This document shows, one piece after another, positions 1 to 12,414 of a DNA stretch of 64,000 nucleotides. The stretch is taken from positions 55,377,908 through 55,441,907 of the forward strand of contig OY821521.1 of assembly GCA_963682025.1 (NCBI GenBank), written 5' to 3'. Position numbers and translations under genes: made by a program. Under the pieces are notes generated by a model. It had not been told where the DNA came from, ran no database searches, and saw nothing but the letters and a program-made list of their open reading frames with translations. Within the stretch, counting starts at the first letter, position 1. The number at the start of each line of letters is the position of its first letter. Source of the DNA: Cordilura impudica. Its lineage: Eukaryota > Arthropoda > Insecta > Diptera > Scathophagidae.

Positions 1-2170
1 CTCAATTATGTATGTATCCAAGAAATTTCAAAAGCTTTAACGGTAATGAAGGTGAAGTTGAGGCGTTAGTAGCAAGAAGTTCCAATATCAAGAAAGTGGT
101 ATCAAGTTATAATAAAAGTAATACAAATAATAAAAGGTAATTATTTGTAATTATTGTAATATTGTAATAAAAAAGGACATTGGGTTCGTGCATGTAGAAA
201 ATGGATTAATGATGGTAAAACCAACAAAGATAAGAGTGAAGAAGTTAAGGTTAAATCTCACCAAATTTTAGATTTTATTTGTGAAGAGATAAATGCAATC
301 AAGGAAGATTTTTCAAATAATTGGTGGGTAGATAATGGTACAACTCGCCATGTTACAAATAATAGAAAATTATTTAAAGATTTTAAGGTATTTAAAAATA
401 CGTGCGCGAGTACTGTTGAGTACTGTTGAAATTCAATCAAGAGTAAACAATAAGGTACTCACTTTAGACCTAACGGATGTTTGGTATGTTCCAAATATTT
501 CAAGAAATCTTTTTTCTGTATTAACTGCACAAGATAAAAAGAGTTCAAATCGACAGCAATAAGTTACAAACTTTCTATCAACAATGAAGTTGTACTAGTT
601 GGTCACCGAGAGATTGGTGGTAGTTTATACAAAGCAGCAATAAGGGCAGTGATTCCTAATGCTGATGAAGTTTATGCAACTGAAGTTGATAATACCCTAT
701 AACTATATCATTAAATCTGAACTTGGTATTAATGTTAAATTAGATAGGAAGATATGTGAACCCTGCATATATGGAAAATCTCATCGTTTACCATTCGGAA
801 CAAGAGATAAAGCTAGCAGCCAAGTGAACTAATGTCAGCAGATGTTTGTGGTCCTTTTCACAAATCTTTTAATAAGAAGAAATATTTAGTTATATTTAAA
901 GATATGTTAACTAAATATTATTTTGGATATTTAATGAAAGAAAAATCAGAAGTTAAAAATGCCTTAAAAGTAGTTTTGGCATTAGCAAAGACTTTGATAA
1001 TTTTGAAGTGCGGAAAATTCTAAAAGAAATTGTATTACTCAAAGACTTACTGCTCCATATACACCGCAACAAAACGGAGGTAGTGAACGTGAAAACAGAA
1101 CAGTTATATATTAAATCGTACTCGTAAGTCATCTGTAGATGATAAGAGTCCACATGAACTATGGTTGGGAAGAAAGCCTAGAATCAATCAGATGAGAAGA
1201 AAAATGTATTCTAAAGCAGTTAAAGGTTACTTGATTGAATACGATACTAAAGAATGTTACCGGATATACATTAAAGAAAGTCGTAGTTTAATTTTATCAA
1301 GAGATGTTAAATTTAATGAAGAAATTGTAAATTGTGATATTGCGCAAGATGAAAAAGACGATTCTACCGAAATGAAAGAAAACTAGTTAAACTGGAATTT
1401 AAAGATTATAAGTGTTCTACAGAAGAAGTCCCAGATGAAGAAAATCAACTTAGTTCAGAAAATTATTCTCAAGATGATTTAGATGAAGATATTTTTGAAG
1501 AATGTATTCAAGATGATAATTCAATTTTAAGCGATTTTCATTTTGAATCTAAGAAGCGTGTAAGATCGTCAAGTGATGACGAGGAACCTATTAGTAAGCG
1601 ATTAAGGGATCGTACTTCATTACAAAATTCAAAGTTTAATGATTATGTAATGGCGGCTCACGATTTTGTAAGTGAAATTGAAATTCCACTAACCTATTTA
1701 GAAGCGGTTAACAGCAAACAGAAAGATCAATGAAAAATAGCGATGAATTCAGAGATGAATTCCTTAAAGGAGAATCAGACATGGTTCATATCAGATCTAC
1801 CAAAAGGATCAAAGGCTCTTCCTTCAAATTGGGTATACAAACTTAAAACTAATCCTGATGGAAGCATAGACAAGTTCAAAGCAAGATTAGTTATTAAGGG
1901 ATTTAGACAAAGAGAAGGTATTGATTATAATGAAACCTTCAGTCCAGTTGCAAAATTAGGAACAATAAGAGCAATTTTAAGTATAGCAGCAAGTCAAAAT
2001 ATGCGTCTTTCTCAGTTTGACGTATCAACAGTTTTTCTTTTCTTCGTTCGAGAAAAAGTTACTGAAAGAAAACTACAAGTACAACAAATTTCTACACAAA
2101 ATCAATTAGCAGATCTGATGACAAAACCTTTACAGCCAAAAATGCTCTGTGATCAAATCAGTCTCCGAGA
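1..2170 (+). mobile_element. Ty1/copia retrotransposon remnant (gag-pol wreck)
   Basis: Reading along the plus strand in shifting frames gives copia polyprotein parts in the family order. A CCHC zinc knuckle of gag lies near 150-205, with a one-base break between its first two cysteines. A protease motif W-W-V-D-N-G-T-T lies near 322-345, followed by the conserved D-V-W-Y-V-P stretch near 475. The pre-integrase Cys motif with H-R-L-P-F is near 750-800, and integrase core pieces run from 835 to 1110, including P-Y-T-P-Q-Q-N-G. The start of reverse transcriptase is at 1743-2040. The reading then jumps directly to the end of RNase H (Q-L-A-D-L-M-T-K-P-L, near 2105-2135), so most of RT and RNase H is deleted. 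Many stops and frame breaks make it non-coding. No LTR is visible: the left end is outside the window and no right LTR was recognised. Confidence 0.9.
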
Positions 2171-2582
2171 TAATAAGAAACAAGGGAAAGTGTTGAAGTT
2201 TTTTATATTGTGTTATGTTTTGTTACCCTGTTTTTTGTTTTATATATATATGATAGAACTGTTAATTTGTCTACTTCAGAATTATTCATTCCAAATAAAA
2301 CTTTTACTACCAAATATGGAACTACAAAAGTGAAAACTATAAAAGAATGAGCCCTTTCTTTAATTTTTTCTTCAATTTGTATTTTTAATTTTTGTAACTC
2401 TTTGAGTACAATAACACATTTTTGTTGTTTACGGTTCAAAAACATTTTGGAAATGAAATGTCTGGACATAATTTACCTACTTCGCGTTATAACGTTATTT
2501 TCTCTGACTTGAACATGAACATTGTCATAAACTATAGCTACTCGAACATCGTGTAAAAATCGTCGTACTATATTTGACTGGT

Positions 2583-2680
2583 TGTTTTTTCTTCTTAATT
2601 CTTCCCATTCAATGGGATTTTGCTTCTTTTTATGAGAACGCTTATTTGCACTTGAGTTAAAAGTTCTAGGTTAGAATGAA
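2583..2680 (-). pseudogene. Degenerate extra copy of a terminal zinc-finger exon
   Basis: Just past the stop codon of ZAD-C2H2 gene 1 the minus strand repeats the last-finger sequence of that gene: R-T-F-N-S-S-A-N, then S-H-K-K-K-Q-N-P-I-E-W-E-E-L-R-R. The second zinc-binding cysteine of the finger has become a stop codon and a codon is missing nearby, so it cannot act as a finger. The frame then stays open into about 35 unrelated residues down to about 2480. It looks like a leftover of a tandem exon duplication. Confidence 0.7.
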
Positions 2681-4534
2681 CTATAAATTCGGTAGGATTC
2701 CTATTTTTTGTCTTCTTAATTTTTCCCATTCAATGGGATGTTGCTTCTTTTTGTGAGAATGCATATTGGCGCTTGAATTAAAAGTTCTCGGGCAGAATGG
2801 ACAACTGTATAAAGTTTCACCAGTGTGTTGAGTCATATGTTCCTTAAAGAGAAGACAAAAAATCAAAACAGTAAATTAGTTGGCTGATTCTGAACGTATA
2901 TTATATATTTTTCACTCATACCTTTAATGTTATAGCCTTTTTAAATGTTTTATCGCATTGTTCGCATCGAAAAACTTTTTTCGAGTGGAAATAGTGCTTA
3001 TGACTTGATAAAGATCTTCGATTTGCACAGACTTTATCACAATCAGGACATTTATATGTTTTGTCATCAACATGATATCTTTGAATATGCAATTTTAAAT
3101 TATCTTCATCTTTTAATCTACTATCACATGTAGAAACAGGACATTTTAGTCGTGGTCCACTATCTTCAAAATGTGAACGTATGTGTTTTTCAAATGATTT
3201 TTTATCCTTAATCTCCTTAGCGCATACATGACATATGTTGGCTTCACGTCTGTGATACATACTAGTATGTATATTTAATAAATATTGTGTAGCAAATCTG
3301 TAAGAAACAAAGAAATTACCATCACAATTCTTATGTAATTCATTTAATATTTCGAAATATTACTTTGCTGTACGAGTTGTACATTTCGTACAAATTATTG
3401 TCCATTGCTCTTTTGGTATATGAGTTTGCCTATGCAATTCAAGTAGGTTTCGTCTTCCAAATTTATGTGAACAATATTCACAAGCATGCATTCGCTCCTC
3501 TTCTGGTGCATGATAAGATATATTATGTATTCGAAGGCCATAACTTGTTTTAAATGATTTATTGCATTCACTACAACTGCAAAACCGAGAATAAGGTGAA
3601 ATAATATTTCATCAATAAAAAAAATCTAACTTCAAGATTAAATATTTCTTTTGGAAATACCTGAACGAATTTGGATTTTCGTGTATAATTGCATGTTGAG
3701 CAATAACATAACTTCGGGTAAATTTTTTGTCACAGCACATTATATATGGTTTCACCTTAGGATGATGATCTTTAAAATGTTCTACAATGTCAGAAAATGT
3801 ATTTCCAACAAACACACATAAATGACACACCATTCTTATGTGTTTCTTGATCATTTTCTCTGTGAGTTTGGGATCCAAACGATACGAAGATTTTTTTTTC
3901 TTTGTGGAATCCTCATTTTTTATTGATTTAGTGGATGGTTTACGGTTTCTTTTAGCAATGCCAGTGTTTTCCGTAATAGATTTTGAATTTACATCGTCGC
4001 TACTTAAATTATATTCACTTTTTTCAGATAGTTCATACTCATCTGAAGTATAACAATCAATATCTGTTTCAGAATTAATTGCATTGTGGCCATCTCCTAA
4101 AGGGTTTTTTATATTTAGCAGTTCTTCGTCAATTTCTAACTCCATTTGCATTAGATCATTTGCCAATATTTTCTCATCTTCATTTTCTTGTTTTATTGTA
4201 CTACAACAAGGTTCATTTTCTTCTTTAATGCTACTAGGCTGGTTTGCCTGAACAAGATGAAATTCATGATGTTTCTTTTCTACACTTTGATAGAACTCAT
4301 TGAAATCATTAATTATATGCCAACATTTCTTGCAGATTTCTGTGCTTATAAATTTCTTAGGCTTTGGAAAATGTAAATTAAATATTAGTTGTCTTGAATA
4401 TTTCGTCTAAATCAAAATTTTACCTTAAACCAGAAATGTTTATTTATAATTTCGGCAATATTTAGTTGTTTGCCTTTGTGATCAAAAACTCCCATCATGT
4501 TGGGATTTTGTAGCAAACAAACACAACATATCAT
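2681..4534 (-). CDS. ZAD-C2H2 zinc-finger protein, grauzone-like (gene 1)
   Basis: Five exons on the minus strand: 4424-4534, 3661-4361, 3364-3576, 2922-3297 and 2681-2842. Phases agree at every junction and predict about 520 residues. Exon 1 starts at the ATG that gives M-I-C-C-V-C, the first half of a ZAD (zinc-finger associated domain; C3 and C6). Exon 2 supplies the second pair (C47, C50). An acidic Ser/Lys-rich linker follows. After it come about eight C2H2 fingers, including the unusual C-C-D-K-K-F variant and the finger H-V-C-A-K-E-I. The finger order matches Drosophila Grauzone, a sequence-specific nuclear activator. ZADs usually dimerise these proteins. Exon structure is shared with genes 2 and 3. 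The frame is intact. Paralogue function cannot be read from sequence. Confidence 0.85.
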
Positions 4535-4535
4535 A

Positions 4536-5107
4536 TTTTGATATTAATTAAAATTTTTGTTGTATATGCAATCCGTACAATTGTTTATACAAAATTTGTT
4601 TACATTAGATTGAAAGTGTCTGGCCGAATGTTAAGTTTCGGTTCGCCTATTTTTTTTTTAAATACTGGTATTCAGAATAACAATTTATTTTATAAAGAAA
4701 TTGTTAAATTAAATTAACAATAATTATGAAATCTGTTTTGTAACCGAACAAACTTCCGTTGTAGTAAAACAAATGGATGTGGAAAAAAATACCACATGAT
4801 TTGTCAAACTTCGGCTGCACAGCAGCTGCAACTTAAAATGATATTCACTAAAAGTTGATAGCAGATATTTAGATGCACTATTATAACCACAGTTTATACA
4901 TTATAACTATACCAAATTTAGTTAACCCGCTGATTGCGATACATACTTGTTATTGTATTTTGCCTTGCGATTAAGACGGTTCTTTTTTTAGGGACTGAAG
5001 TCAAAGATTAGTATAAGTTTATTATTTTAAATTCATAAATAATCGAGCCTACAGTCAGTAAATTATTCATTTATGAATTAAATTTTTAACTATTCAAGCA
5101 CTTATAA
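4536..5107. other. AT-rich spacer upstream of gene 1
   Basis: No open frame or recognised repeat. It should hold the gene 1 promoter, but no convincing core motif was picked out. Confidence 0.5.
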
Positions 5108-5633
5108 AGGGTTTTTCAACAGGGACGCTACAAAAGTAGAAAGACAGGGACAGCAAACGACGCCATATTTCTTGCCGCTCTTTTGACATTTATCTTCAGT
5201 AAGGTTTGCCATTTCATGATGGAAAGATATACGAACCAACGACGAGTCGAAAGTATTAAAATTTACTACCGCAATTCGGAGTCAGTGGCCTCAACGTTAA
5301 GTGCGCTACGTCCAATTTATGGTCGTCATAATCGTCCTAGCAGATCAACAATTGAGCGTCTAGTGGAAAAATTTGAATCCACAGGCACAGTACAAAATGT
5401 TCCCGTGCCAAGACAAAGAAGTGCCCGTAGTGTCGAGACTATTGCTGCCGCTGAGGCTTCAGTTGAAGAAAGCCCAAATGTGTCTCTCACACGTCGTTCT
5501 CAAGCGTTGGGCATCTCTGTGAAGTCGTTGTGGCAAATGTTGCGAAAAGATCTTGGCCTACATCCTTACAAGATCAAATTGACGCAAGAACTGAAGCCGC
5601 TTGACCACTAGAAGCGTCGTATGTTCGTGAATT
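5108..5633 (+). mobile_element. mariner-type element, 5' half (split copy)
   Basis: The 29-base terminal inverted repeat at 5108-5136 begins AGGGTTTTTCAA and pairs with the one at 35153-35181. The transposase frame starts at the ATG at 5219 and encodes the helix-turn-helix DNA-binding region (R-P-S-R-S-T-I-E-R-L-V-E-K-F) and linker. An in-frame stop follows L-K-P-L-D-H near 5609, and R-R-M-F-V-N comes just before the break. Coding resumes 28.8 kb away at 34452 with W-A-E-Q-Q-L-E, so the two pieces are one element. A clear TA target duplication is not visible on the right side. Confidence 0.88.
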
Positions 5634-8164
5634 TGTTACGAGACCTGTTTGGCACTAGCGTGATTGGACCGACTAGCTCTCTGCGGTTTTATCAGGGTGT
5701 GCATCCATCCCTCAACACTAGTCCTAGGCTCGCACCAATAAAAATTAACTAACAAAAAAAAAACTATCACATTTACCACACATCTGGAGTGGGAGGAAGA
5801 TGTTGGCCTCCAGTCGCCCTGCCCAACCATGGTCACATTTCATCCGAACTATAAATTCCGTGACCCCAAAAACCCGCTTGCTTTCACCACTTACCTTTTT
5901 ATTAACCTACCCCTATTTAACTAATTTAACCAATCATATTTTGTTTTACAAATTCAATACATAATTTTTATTAATATATTCCTATATCTAACCATACCAC
6001 AAAAAAAAATAAACTGCTAAATTACAAATTTTTACATCTATTTTTAACTTAAAATTTACAACTTAAAAACAAATAAACGTTATAATTGATTATATTAAAC
6101 TTTAATAAAATTTACGCTGCGGCCCTTTATGCCAAAAACTCAAAAACAAAAAAAAAATAATTTACTTTTCACTTAATAAAGTTAATTTAACCAAGAAAAA
6201 TTATATTAACAAAACAAAATAATTATGTTCACAAAAAAAAAAAGTTTGAAAATATATAGATATGTATATGCATGTAATTGTGTACAAAAAAAAAACTATA
6301 CCAAATATTCTCGAAAATACGACATCTTTATATTTGAGGCCATCTTTATAACAACAAAAAAAAATTATCTGTTTGCCGCGTTTTTATCCGTAGACGCCTA
6401 CACAAGATGGATGACCATTCACAAGGCTTTAGCTATACATTTTGGTTCCTAATTTTGTCCTAAATTTCCACTTGGCCTGAAGGAGCTCCCTAAAACCTGT
6501 GCTGGACCACACCAAAATAAAAAAATATATTCTAACTTTCACTTGCGAATAATATCGATTCTTGTGTGTTTCTTTTTTTTTTTTTTTTACAAGGCCTTAT
6601 TAATTTTGGCACACAAATACATTTTCACACCAAAAAAAAAAAACACAAAAATAAACTTAACCCTAATGCTACTTATTTTTACTTATAAATACATATATAT
6701 ATACATAACACTACACTAAATATACATATCAAATTTTTCTGTTTTCAGATATTTGCTCTTGACTTTTTCCAAATTGCACGGACCGTTATTTCCGCATGAT
6801 GCTGATGGACTTCGGACTTAACTTTACATAAAATATTTAGAGGTTACCTGGATTTACACGGAGATTTTATGTGGACTGGTTCCTTTTGGACTTAACTTGG
6901 TCTTCTCTAATTAAACGAACCTCGTCGTGAACTACTCCCAAAAATCTTCTGGTCTCCACTAATATATATGTCGCAGGACCTGCCACCGACAAAGGCCAGA
7001 CCCAAGTCTTCTTTCCCTTTTTTAGTATTTTATAGGAAATAACTCTATTTGCCACTGATTTCACAACAATATGTCCTCCAGGATAACCTCTATAACCACC
7101 GTAATTTTATATGTTTTATCCTTGTTGTTCGGTTCGCCCAGTTTAAAATTTTTTCTAACCTTTTTAGTTTTCTTTTTGTTTGTTTCCCACTTTTTCACTT
7201 GATCACAAAGTTTTTCACTGTCTCAAAGTTAATTATCTTTTCAGATTTTTTAAGCAAAATTTTTCTTTTTCCGCCAACACTTCCGAACTCAATGGTTTGT
7301 TAACTAGCAATGCCTCCTTATTAAATTTTTGTCGTAAGCTTGGGTAAAATTCTTTCCAAAACAGCCATATTAATATCTTATTCCAAAACAAAATTACCTA
7401 ATTTAACTATCCCTTTCATTAAAATTCCTATCTTTCTATCTCTTTTTTAAACTACCGTAAAATATCCTGAATCTATCTATTTTTATCCCTTCCTAGCTTC
7501 AAACCCTTTATTTTCTCATTTCGACATTCCAAATTTAACGTTCCAAATTAACTTCATTCATAAAAACGTTTTTATCTATACGCTGCACGATACACTAACA
7601 AAACGTACATCTTTACAGTGTATATAAAAAAACACCTCTATACATACGTTTTTTTACAACCATGTTTCATCTATCAACCTCAATTATTTTCTACACATGG
7701 TTACAGAAGAAGCGTAAGCACCGTCCAACCAGTCCAGACACACACTAGCGACATCTACATTTTTCTTTGTGAATTACAGAAATTTTCATAATATTTTTAC
7801 AACCACTTTCAGAGGAAACAACTATATTAATATAATATGCTGTCACCCTTATACACGTTGTATATTTTTTTTTATTTATTTCTGCTTATTCATTGTCACA
7901 AATTGAAATTTCTGTGGACAAATTAACGCGTTCTTATTGCAGTTAATTGTATTATAAATTGAAATAAGTGTGTTAAATAAGATTTACATTATAACTAATA
8001 TTTGCTGACAAAATAATAATGTAATTAAAGTGAGTGTGTTTAACATAACACATTACAGTAAATAAATTTATAGAAAAAATATAGTATTCCAGGTAAGTTC
8101 ATTAAAACTCGAAATATAAATAAAATATATTGGAAATAAATAAAACTAATTTTTATTTCTCGTT

Positions 8165-9085
8165 TAGATAAATCTGTTGCTGATTGCGTTGAAACCTTAT
8201 TTGGAGTATAGCATATGATGCTAAAGAAGCTAGTGAACCTAGTAGTACTTTTCCTGACTATTGTTACTGTTTATGGCTCTTAGACTTCGTTCAAATCTCC
8301 ACTGCTACACTATACACCCAATGGTGTAGAAGCGCTGGGTTATACGAAATTTGAACAAGCTTTGAAATGTAAATTCCGCGGAAGATCGTACTTGTTGCAA
8401 GCCATTATTTATGCCTCATACTCCCAATAGATTGTGTTTAGAATTCTGGGTGATGCTGTATTGGATTATTTGATAAGGCTTTTGTATGAAGACCCTAGGC
8501 AGCATTCACCTGGAGCCTTAACCGATTTGAGATCTGCTTTAGTTAATACCGTATTTGCGTAATTAGCTGTAAGGCATGAAAACCGCAAATATTTTAGACA
8601 CTTGTCTCAGGTCGTAACGAAACTATTGATCGTTTTGTGCGTATTCATACGAAAAATGGTTATAGTGTAAACGAAGAGGTTAATATTATGAAGACGTTGA
8701 AATACCAAAGGCATCAATTAGGTGATGTTTTCGAGTCTGTTGCAGGTGCGATATTTTTAGACTCGAATATGTCTTTAGACGCTGTGTGGTTGGTTTACTA
8801 TAATATGATGCGTATTGAAATTGAACAATTTAGCAATTCGGTGCCAAAATTACAAATAAGGGAACTACTTGGATAAGAATCTGAAACTGCCAAATTTATG
8901 TTATTTTTTATGCTTTAACATTTAACTTGTACATGGGATCAAATTTTTAATTTTCAGCAAACCCGAAAAATTAACTGATGGCCGACGTGTTCGTGTTACC
9001 GTATAAGTTTTTCGGTAGAAAATATCGGATTGCCAAATGTACTGCTGATAAATGTGCTTTACGTCAGTTGAAAAAATTTTTTTTA
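8165..9085 (+). pseudogene. Dcr-1: Dicer-1 C-terminal fragment (RNase III domain and dsRNA-binding region), broken
   Basis: Successive frames read D-K-S-V-A-D-C-V-E-T-L, then [30 protein letters not shown], then [21 protein letters not shown]. Near 9026-9083 comes R-K-Y-R-I-A-K-C-T-A-D-K-C-A-L-R-Q-L-K-K. These are the second RNase III domain and the dsRNA-binding domain that end insect Dicer-1, the microRNA-processing nuclease. Several stops, small deletions and frame breaks prevent function, and part of the linker is lost. Intron-like sequence is kept at about 8093-8164 (GTAAGT...TTTAG) and about 8898-8957 (ends TTTTCAG). The copy therefore came from genomic DNA rather than mRNA. It lies inside the DNA transposon. 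Confidence 0.9.
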
Positions 9086-9799
9086 TGTTTTAATCTATGT
9101 TGTGTAGTTAGATCGAAAAATGCAAAAAAATATATACATTTCATTATGTTAAAGTATCAAAAAAGTTTTTCAAATAAACCATTTTGTTTTAGTTTTGAAA
9201 TAAATGCCCGTAGTTTCGTTTTATTTTTGCATAGATGCAGAGATAATTAAAAATTTACATTAAATGCTAGTTTAAAATTAAAGCAATCAAAAGGAACTAA
9301 TGTTGTAGTTAGAGGTTTAACTTTAGCCATTTGTAGTTTTGGCTTTAATTTCGACTTTTTACGCGTTTTAAGCGATCTATATATTACTTTTCATAAATTG
9401 AGCATACATTGTCATCATTTTGGGGACATCATGTTTAAAAACGGCGGAAATCTACAAATACATTTTTTATTTCATACTTCTCTTATATATTAAAATTTGT
9501 TTAAGGATTGATGGGCTTTTGTGGAATATGTAGGTTGCGCTACCATTTCTGCTAATGGTTGGTCGTTCTCTCCTACTAAGATTTATTTGCTTTCGAGCTG
9601 TTGAAAATATAATTCACATATTTTATTAAATTAAAACAATTCCACTCTGACCATACCGCCAATTGCACCAACTTACATTTTTTCTATTCGTATTGATTTT
9701 GTTGCTTCTATTGTTTACTTTTATCAAAATTAAATCCTCCATTAACTTCATTCCAATGTGTACAAGTCCGTCTACTTACAGAAATAAAAAAGAAAATTA

Positions 9800-10010
9800 A
9801 TGTTTTATGTATGAAGCTAACGGTATAGTACCCAATGTGATGGGAATATTACCAGACAAATTAGGATGAGAAGCATTACACGAACTCTACATGCAAGTCA
9901 TAATCAAAAACAATAATACAATACCACAATTCAACTTGCAAAAAGTTTCGTCACCAGCAACTGGACCAATGGTTAGCTTAGCTATAGTAATTTGTGATTA
10001 CTTCCTTTCG
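9800..10010 (+). pseudogene. Unidentified captured coding-like fragment
   Basis: One frame reads about 60 residues of gene-like composition with a single stop: I-V-P-N-V-M-G-I-L-P-D-K-L-G, then A-L-H-E-L-Y-M-Q-V-I, then V-S-S-P-A-T-G-P-M-V-S-L-A-I-V-I-C. It follows an acceptor-like TTACAG. I do not recognise the family. It may be a third host fragment carried by the transposon. Confidence 0.35.
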
Positions 10011-10069
10011 GCCCTGGGTTGAGTAGTATTGTATGCAATTGTCTTAAAACAAATTTTTACAAGCATCAG

Positions 10070-10425
10070 CAAAACCCTCCAAAATGTCACTCAAAACCTT
10101 AGAATTGGCTTTTGTCTCATCCAACTCCTATTTTAACTCAGCCAACTTTTTATGTTGTTTGCGTTCCTTTTTCGATAAACTCAACAAACGTTGACGATGA
10201 GCCTCCAACTTTTGTTTCAATTCATTTTCTTTCTCTGCATCTACATAAACATTTTTTATCTTCAAAGCCCACAAACAAGTTATACATTCCAAGTTGAAAT
10301 TGTTGTTTTTGGCGTTGATTAAATGATTAACGTGACGTACATATTGTGAAAAGAGTCATGTGAAGCTTTTTATCATTGGCAAACACAAAACGGAAACAAT
10401 TCTTAATATCATGTTTACTTTCATC
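10070..10425 (-). pseudogene. Noc3: Nucleolar complex protein 3 (Noc3) fragment, broken
   Basis: The minus strand reads F-A-N-D-K-K-L-H-M-T-L-F-T, then V-N-H-L-I-N-A-K-N-N-N-F-N-L-E-C, L-K-I-K-N-V-Y-V-D-A-E-K-E, R-L-L-S-L-S-K-K-E-R-K, L-A-E-L-K, E-L-D-E-T-K-A, and finally K-V-L-S-D-I-L-E-G-F-A-D. This order matches the middle of Noc3, a ribosome-biogenesis factor, with a deletion before the last block and frame breaks. The match is from memory of the family. It lies in the transposon, opposite in strand to the Dicer-1 fragment. Confidence 0.65.
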
Positions 10426-11026
10426 ACCAGCAGCATGTTTCGTTGTTTTTGCCTCTTTTCAATTGCAAAAATTTCGAATCTTCACCATCAAGCATGCCGG
10501 CTACATTATCCAGCATCTTCATATTGTTCATCATCGTTGTTTTGCTTCTTCCTTCTTGGCCGCCTTTTGTTGTGCCAGCAATAGTAATATTTGCTTTTCC
10601 TTCGGCCCTGGCTTGAGTAGTCTTGAATCTAATTGTCTTACGTAAAACAAATCACAAGCTATGGGTTTTAATATACACCTTTTATACATATTTTTATATG
10701 AAAACAGATAATTCGATATTATGAATGTTTTTTAAATGTTTATCAATAGCAAATACTCACTATTTTTTTAATTATTATTGTTTTTTTATGCTGGTTACAA
10801 ACATGTGTAGCTGTTCACTTGCACACATTATATTTTGTATATTTTATTTTTTAATCTCTTTCTCAAATTTGTTAGAGCAATTCTAAGAAAAAAAAGGTAA
10901 ACAAAGCCATACGGTTCGTGTTTACTTTTTTGACAGCTGTCAAGTTGTCACGACTGTGTTAGGCTGTGAGCGTAAGTATGAACATTTTTATATATTTAAT
11001 TTTTTTAAACATTTTTTTCCATACTT

Positions 11027-12410
11027 TGTCATGTGTGAATGTGTTAATATAATAAGAAGAAGACCGAAAGTGGGTAGTAAATTATACAACTATGAGTTGC
11101 TATAATTGGGTTTTTTTTGGTAGGGCAAAATAAAGGATATAAATAATGAAGAAGGGAGTTTTTAGTTAGGTGGGAAAAAATAAATAAAGATGGAGACTGT
11201 TTTTACTTAGGTGCGAAAAATTAAATAAAGATGGATGCAGTTTTTAGTTTAGGAGGGAAAATATGAGAAGCTGGAAGGTATAAAGGTAGGTGACTTCCGC
11301 TGAAAAGAGGATTATGTTTCGGATTTTTGGTGCGAAGGTGTACAACAAGTGGCTCCGCGAAAGGTGTAAATAAATAAAAAAAAAATTCTTTTGAAGCAAT
11401 AAACGGAAAACAATTTTGGATATAGCAGCAGTAGTGAGGCTGTAAAGTGAAAAAAAAATTAAAAGAAACAACCAGTTGTTTAGTTTTTTGTGCTTGCCAA
11501 AGTAAATTTAAACTTAAAAAAAAACAAGAAGTCAAAAAAAATTATTAAAAAGTGAGAGTGCCGTAAAAACCAGCAAGTCATCTCAGCCACCACTGTTGTA
11601 TCCGTCGAGGGAACTGCAGCAGTTGCACCACCAAGCCAGGGGTGCAAGGTAACGATAAGGGAAAAGGTTTTGGAACCCAGGACAGCCAGAACTGGTACGA
11701 CCTGACGGACGGGACATATGCTCTGCAAAGAGAAATTTTCTTTTCAGCCGTATTGAATAAAATAAAATTGAAGCATATTTTTATACCTTTCGAAAAGAAA
11801 ATCGAAGAAAGCATTTTTTGGTTGCTATTTTCCGGAGCAGTCCATTCTGTAGCATTTCGGGGTGTGCGCGTGAGATAGGAGTGAGCTCAGGCCTTCGATC
11901 GTCAGTAAAAAGGGGCATCTTGTTGTTCCCCAGGAAGTTTTACAACCATTAAAGTGTTTTCGGTGATAAAAAAAAACTGTTTATATCAATACGTGTGTAG
12001 AGGGGAAATTTAAGTGATTTAAAATTATTAAACGTACAGAAGTACTCACCCAGTGGACACAGTGACGGACGGACAAACCTTTATAGCTCCTGCGTTTCCT
12101 GATGCTGCGGCGATGACTTCAAACATGGAATAGAAATAAAACAGGTAAGTGGATGAAATAAAATGTAGTGGATATTAGTAGGGCCCTCGTGAACAAAAAG
12201 GAAAAGATTATAGAGATAGGAAAGGCGATGAGAGTTAATTGTGAGATGGTTAGTGTTTTTTTATATTTTGTTTTTTTTTTGTACAGTGGATTGTGGATGA
12301 GCCTGATTGGTGACCCAGCCCGCGACTGTAGCTAGTCTGGCAGCACCATCTTTTCAAGCGATGCCAATCTTGTTATCCACAGGTGGCTAGACCACCGAAA
12401 TTCATTGATA
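11027..12410 (+). repeat. Element B 5' LTR
   Basis: Begins TGTCATGTG and ends TTCATTGATA. Same length and, as far as read, same sequence as 23478-24861. Confidence 0.93.
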
Positions 12411-12414
12411 AAAA

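Larger units (their letters stand above)
7719..10968. mobile_element. DNA transposon with 8-bp target duplication carrying host gene fragments
   Basis: The LTR of element A is broken here, and AGCGTAAG is found on both sides (7711-7718 and 10969-10976). The other LTR has this octamer once, near 34229-34236, so the 3250-base insert is defined exactly. Its ends are imperfect inverted repeats: the left end begins CACCGTCCAACCAGTC, and the right end read inward begins CACAGCCTAACACAGTC. An 8-bp duplication fits the hAT or P superfamilies. No transposase is recognisable, so it is non-autonomous. The interior holds a Dicer-1 piece (plus), a Noc3 piece (minus) and other unidentified sequence. A 50-base segment is repeated near 10001-10050 and 10597-10648. 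Confidence 0.85.

Noticed and set aside
2203..2469. Minus-strand 88-codon frame
   Set aside because: It overlaps the copia remnant end, has no recognisable motif and no matching splice context.
6225..7303. Small frames in the element A LTR, repeated at 32740-33820
   Set aside because: AT-rich chance frames in an LTR; the repetition comes from the LTR pair.
8637..8876. 79-codon frame as a small intact RNase III gene
   Set aside because: It is one open segment of the broken Dicer-1 fragment; flanking domain parts are in other frames or interrupted by stops.
11221..11878. Open frames on both strands within element B LTRs, repeated at 23672-24329
   Set aside because: They lie in LTRs, are identical in both copies simply because the LTRs are, and show no protein features.
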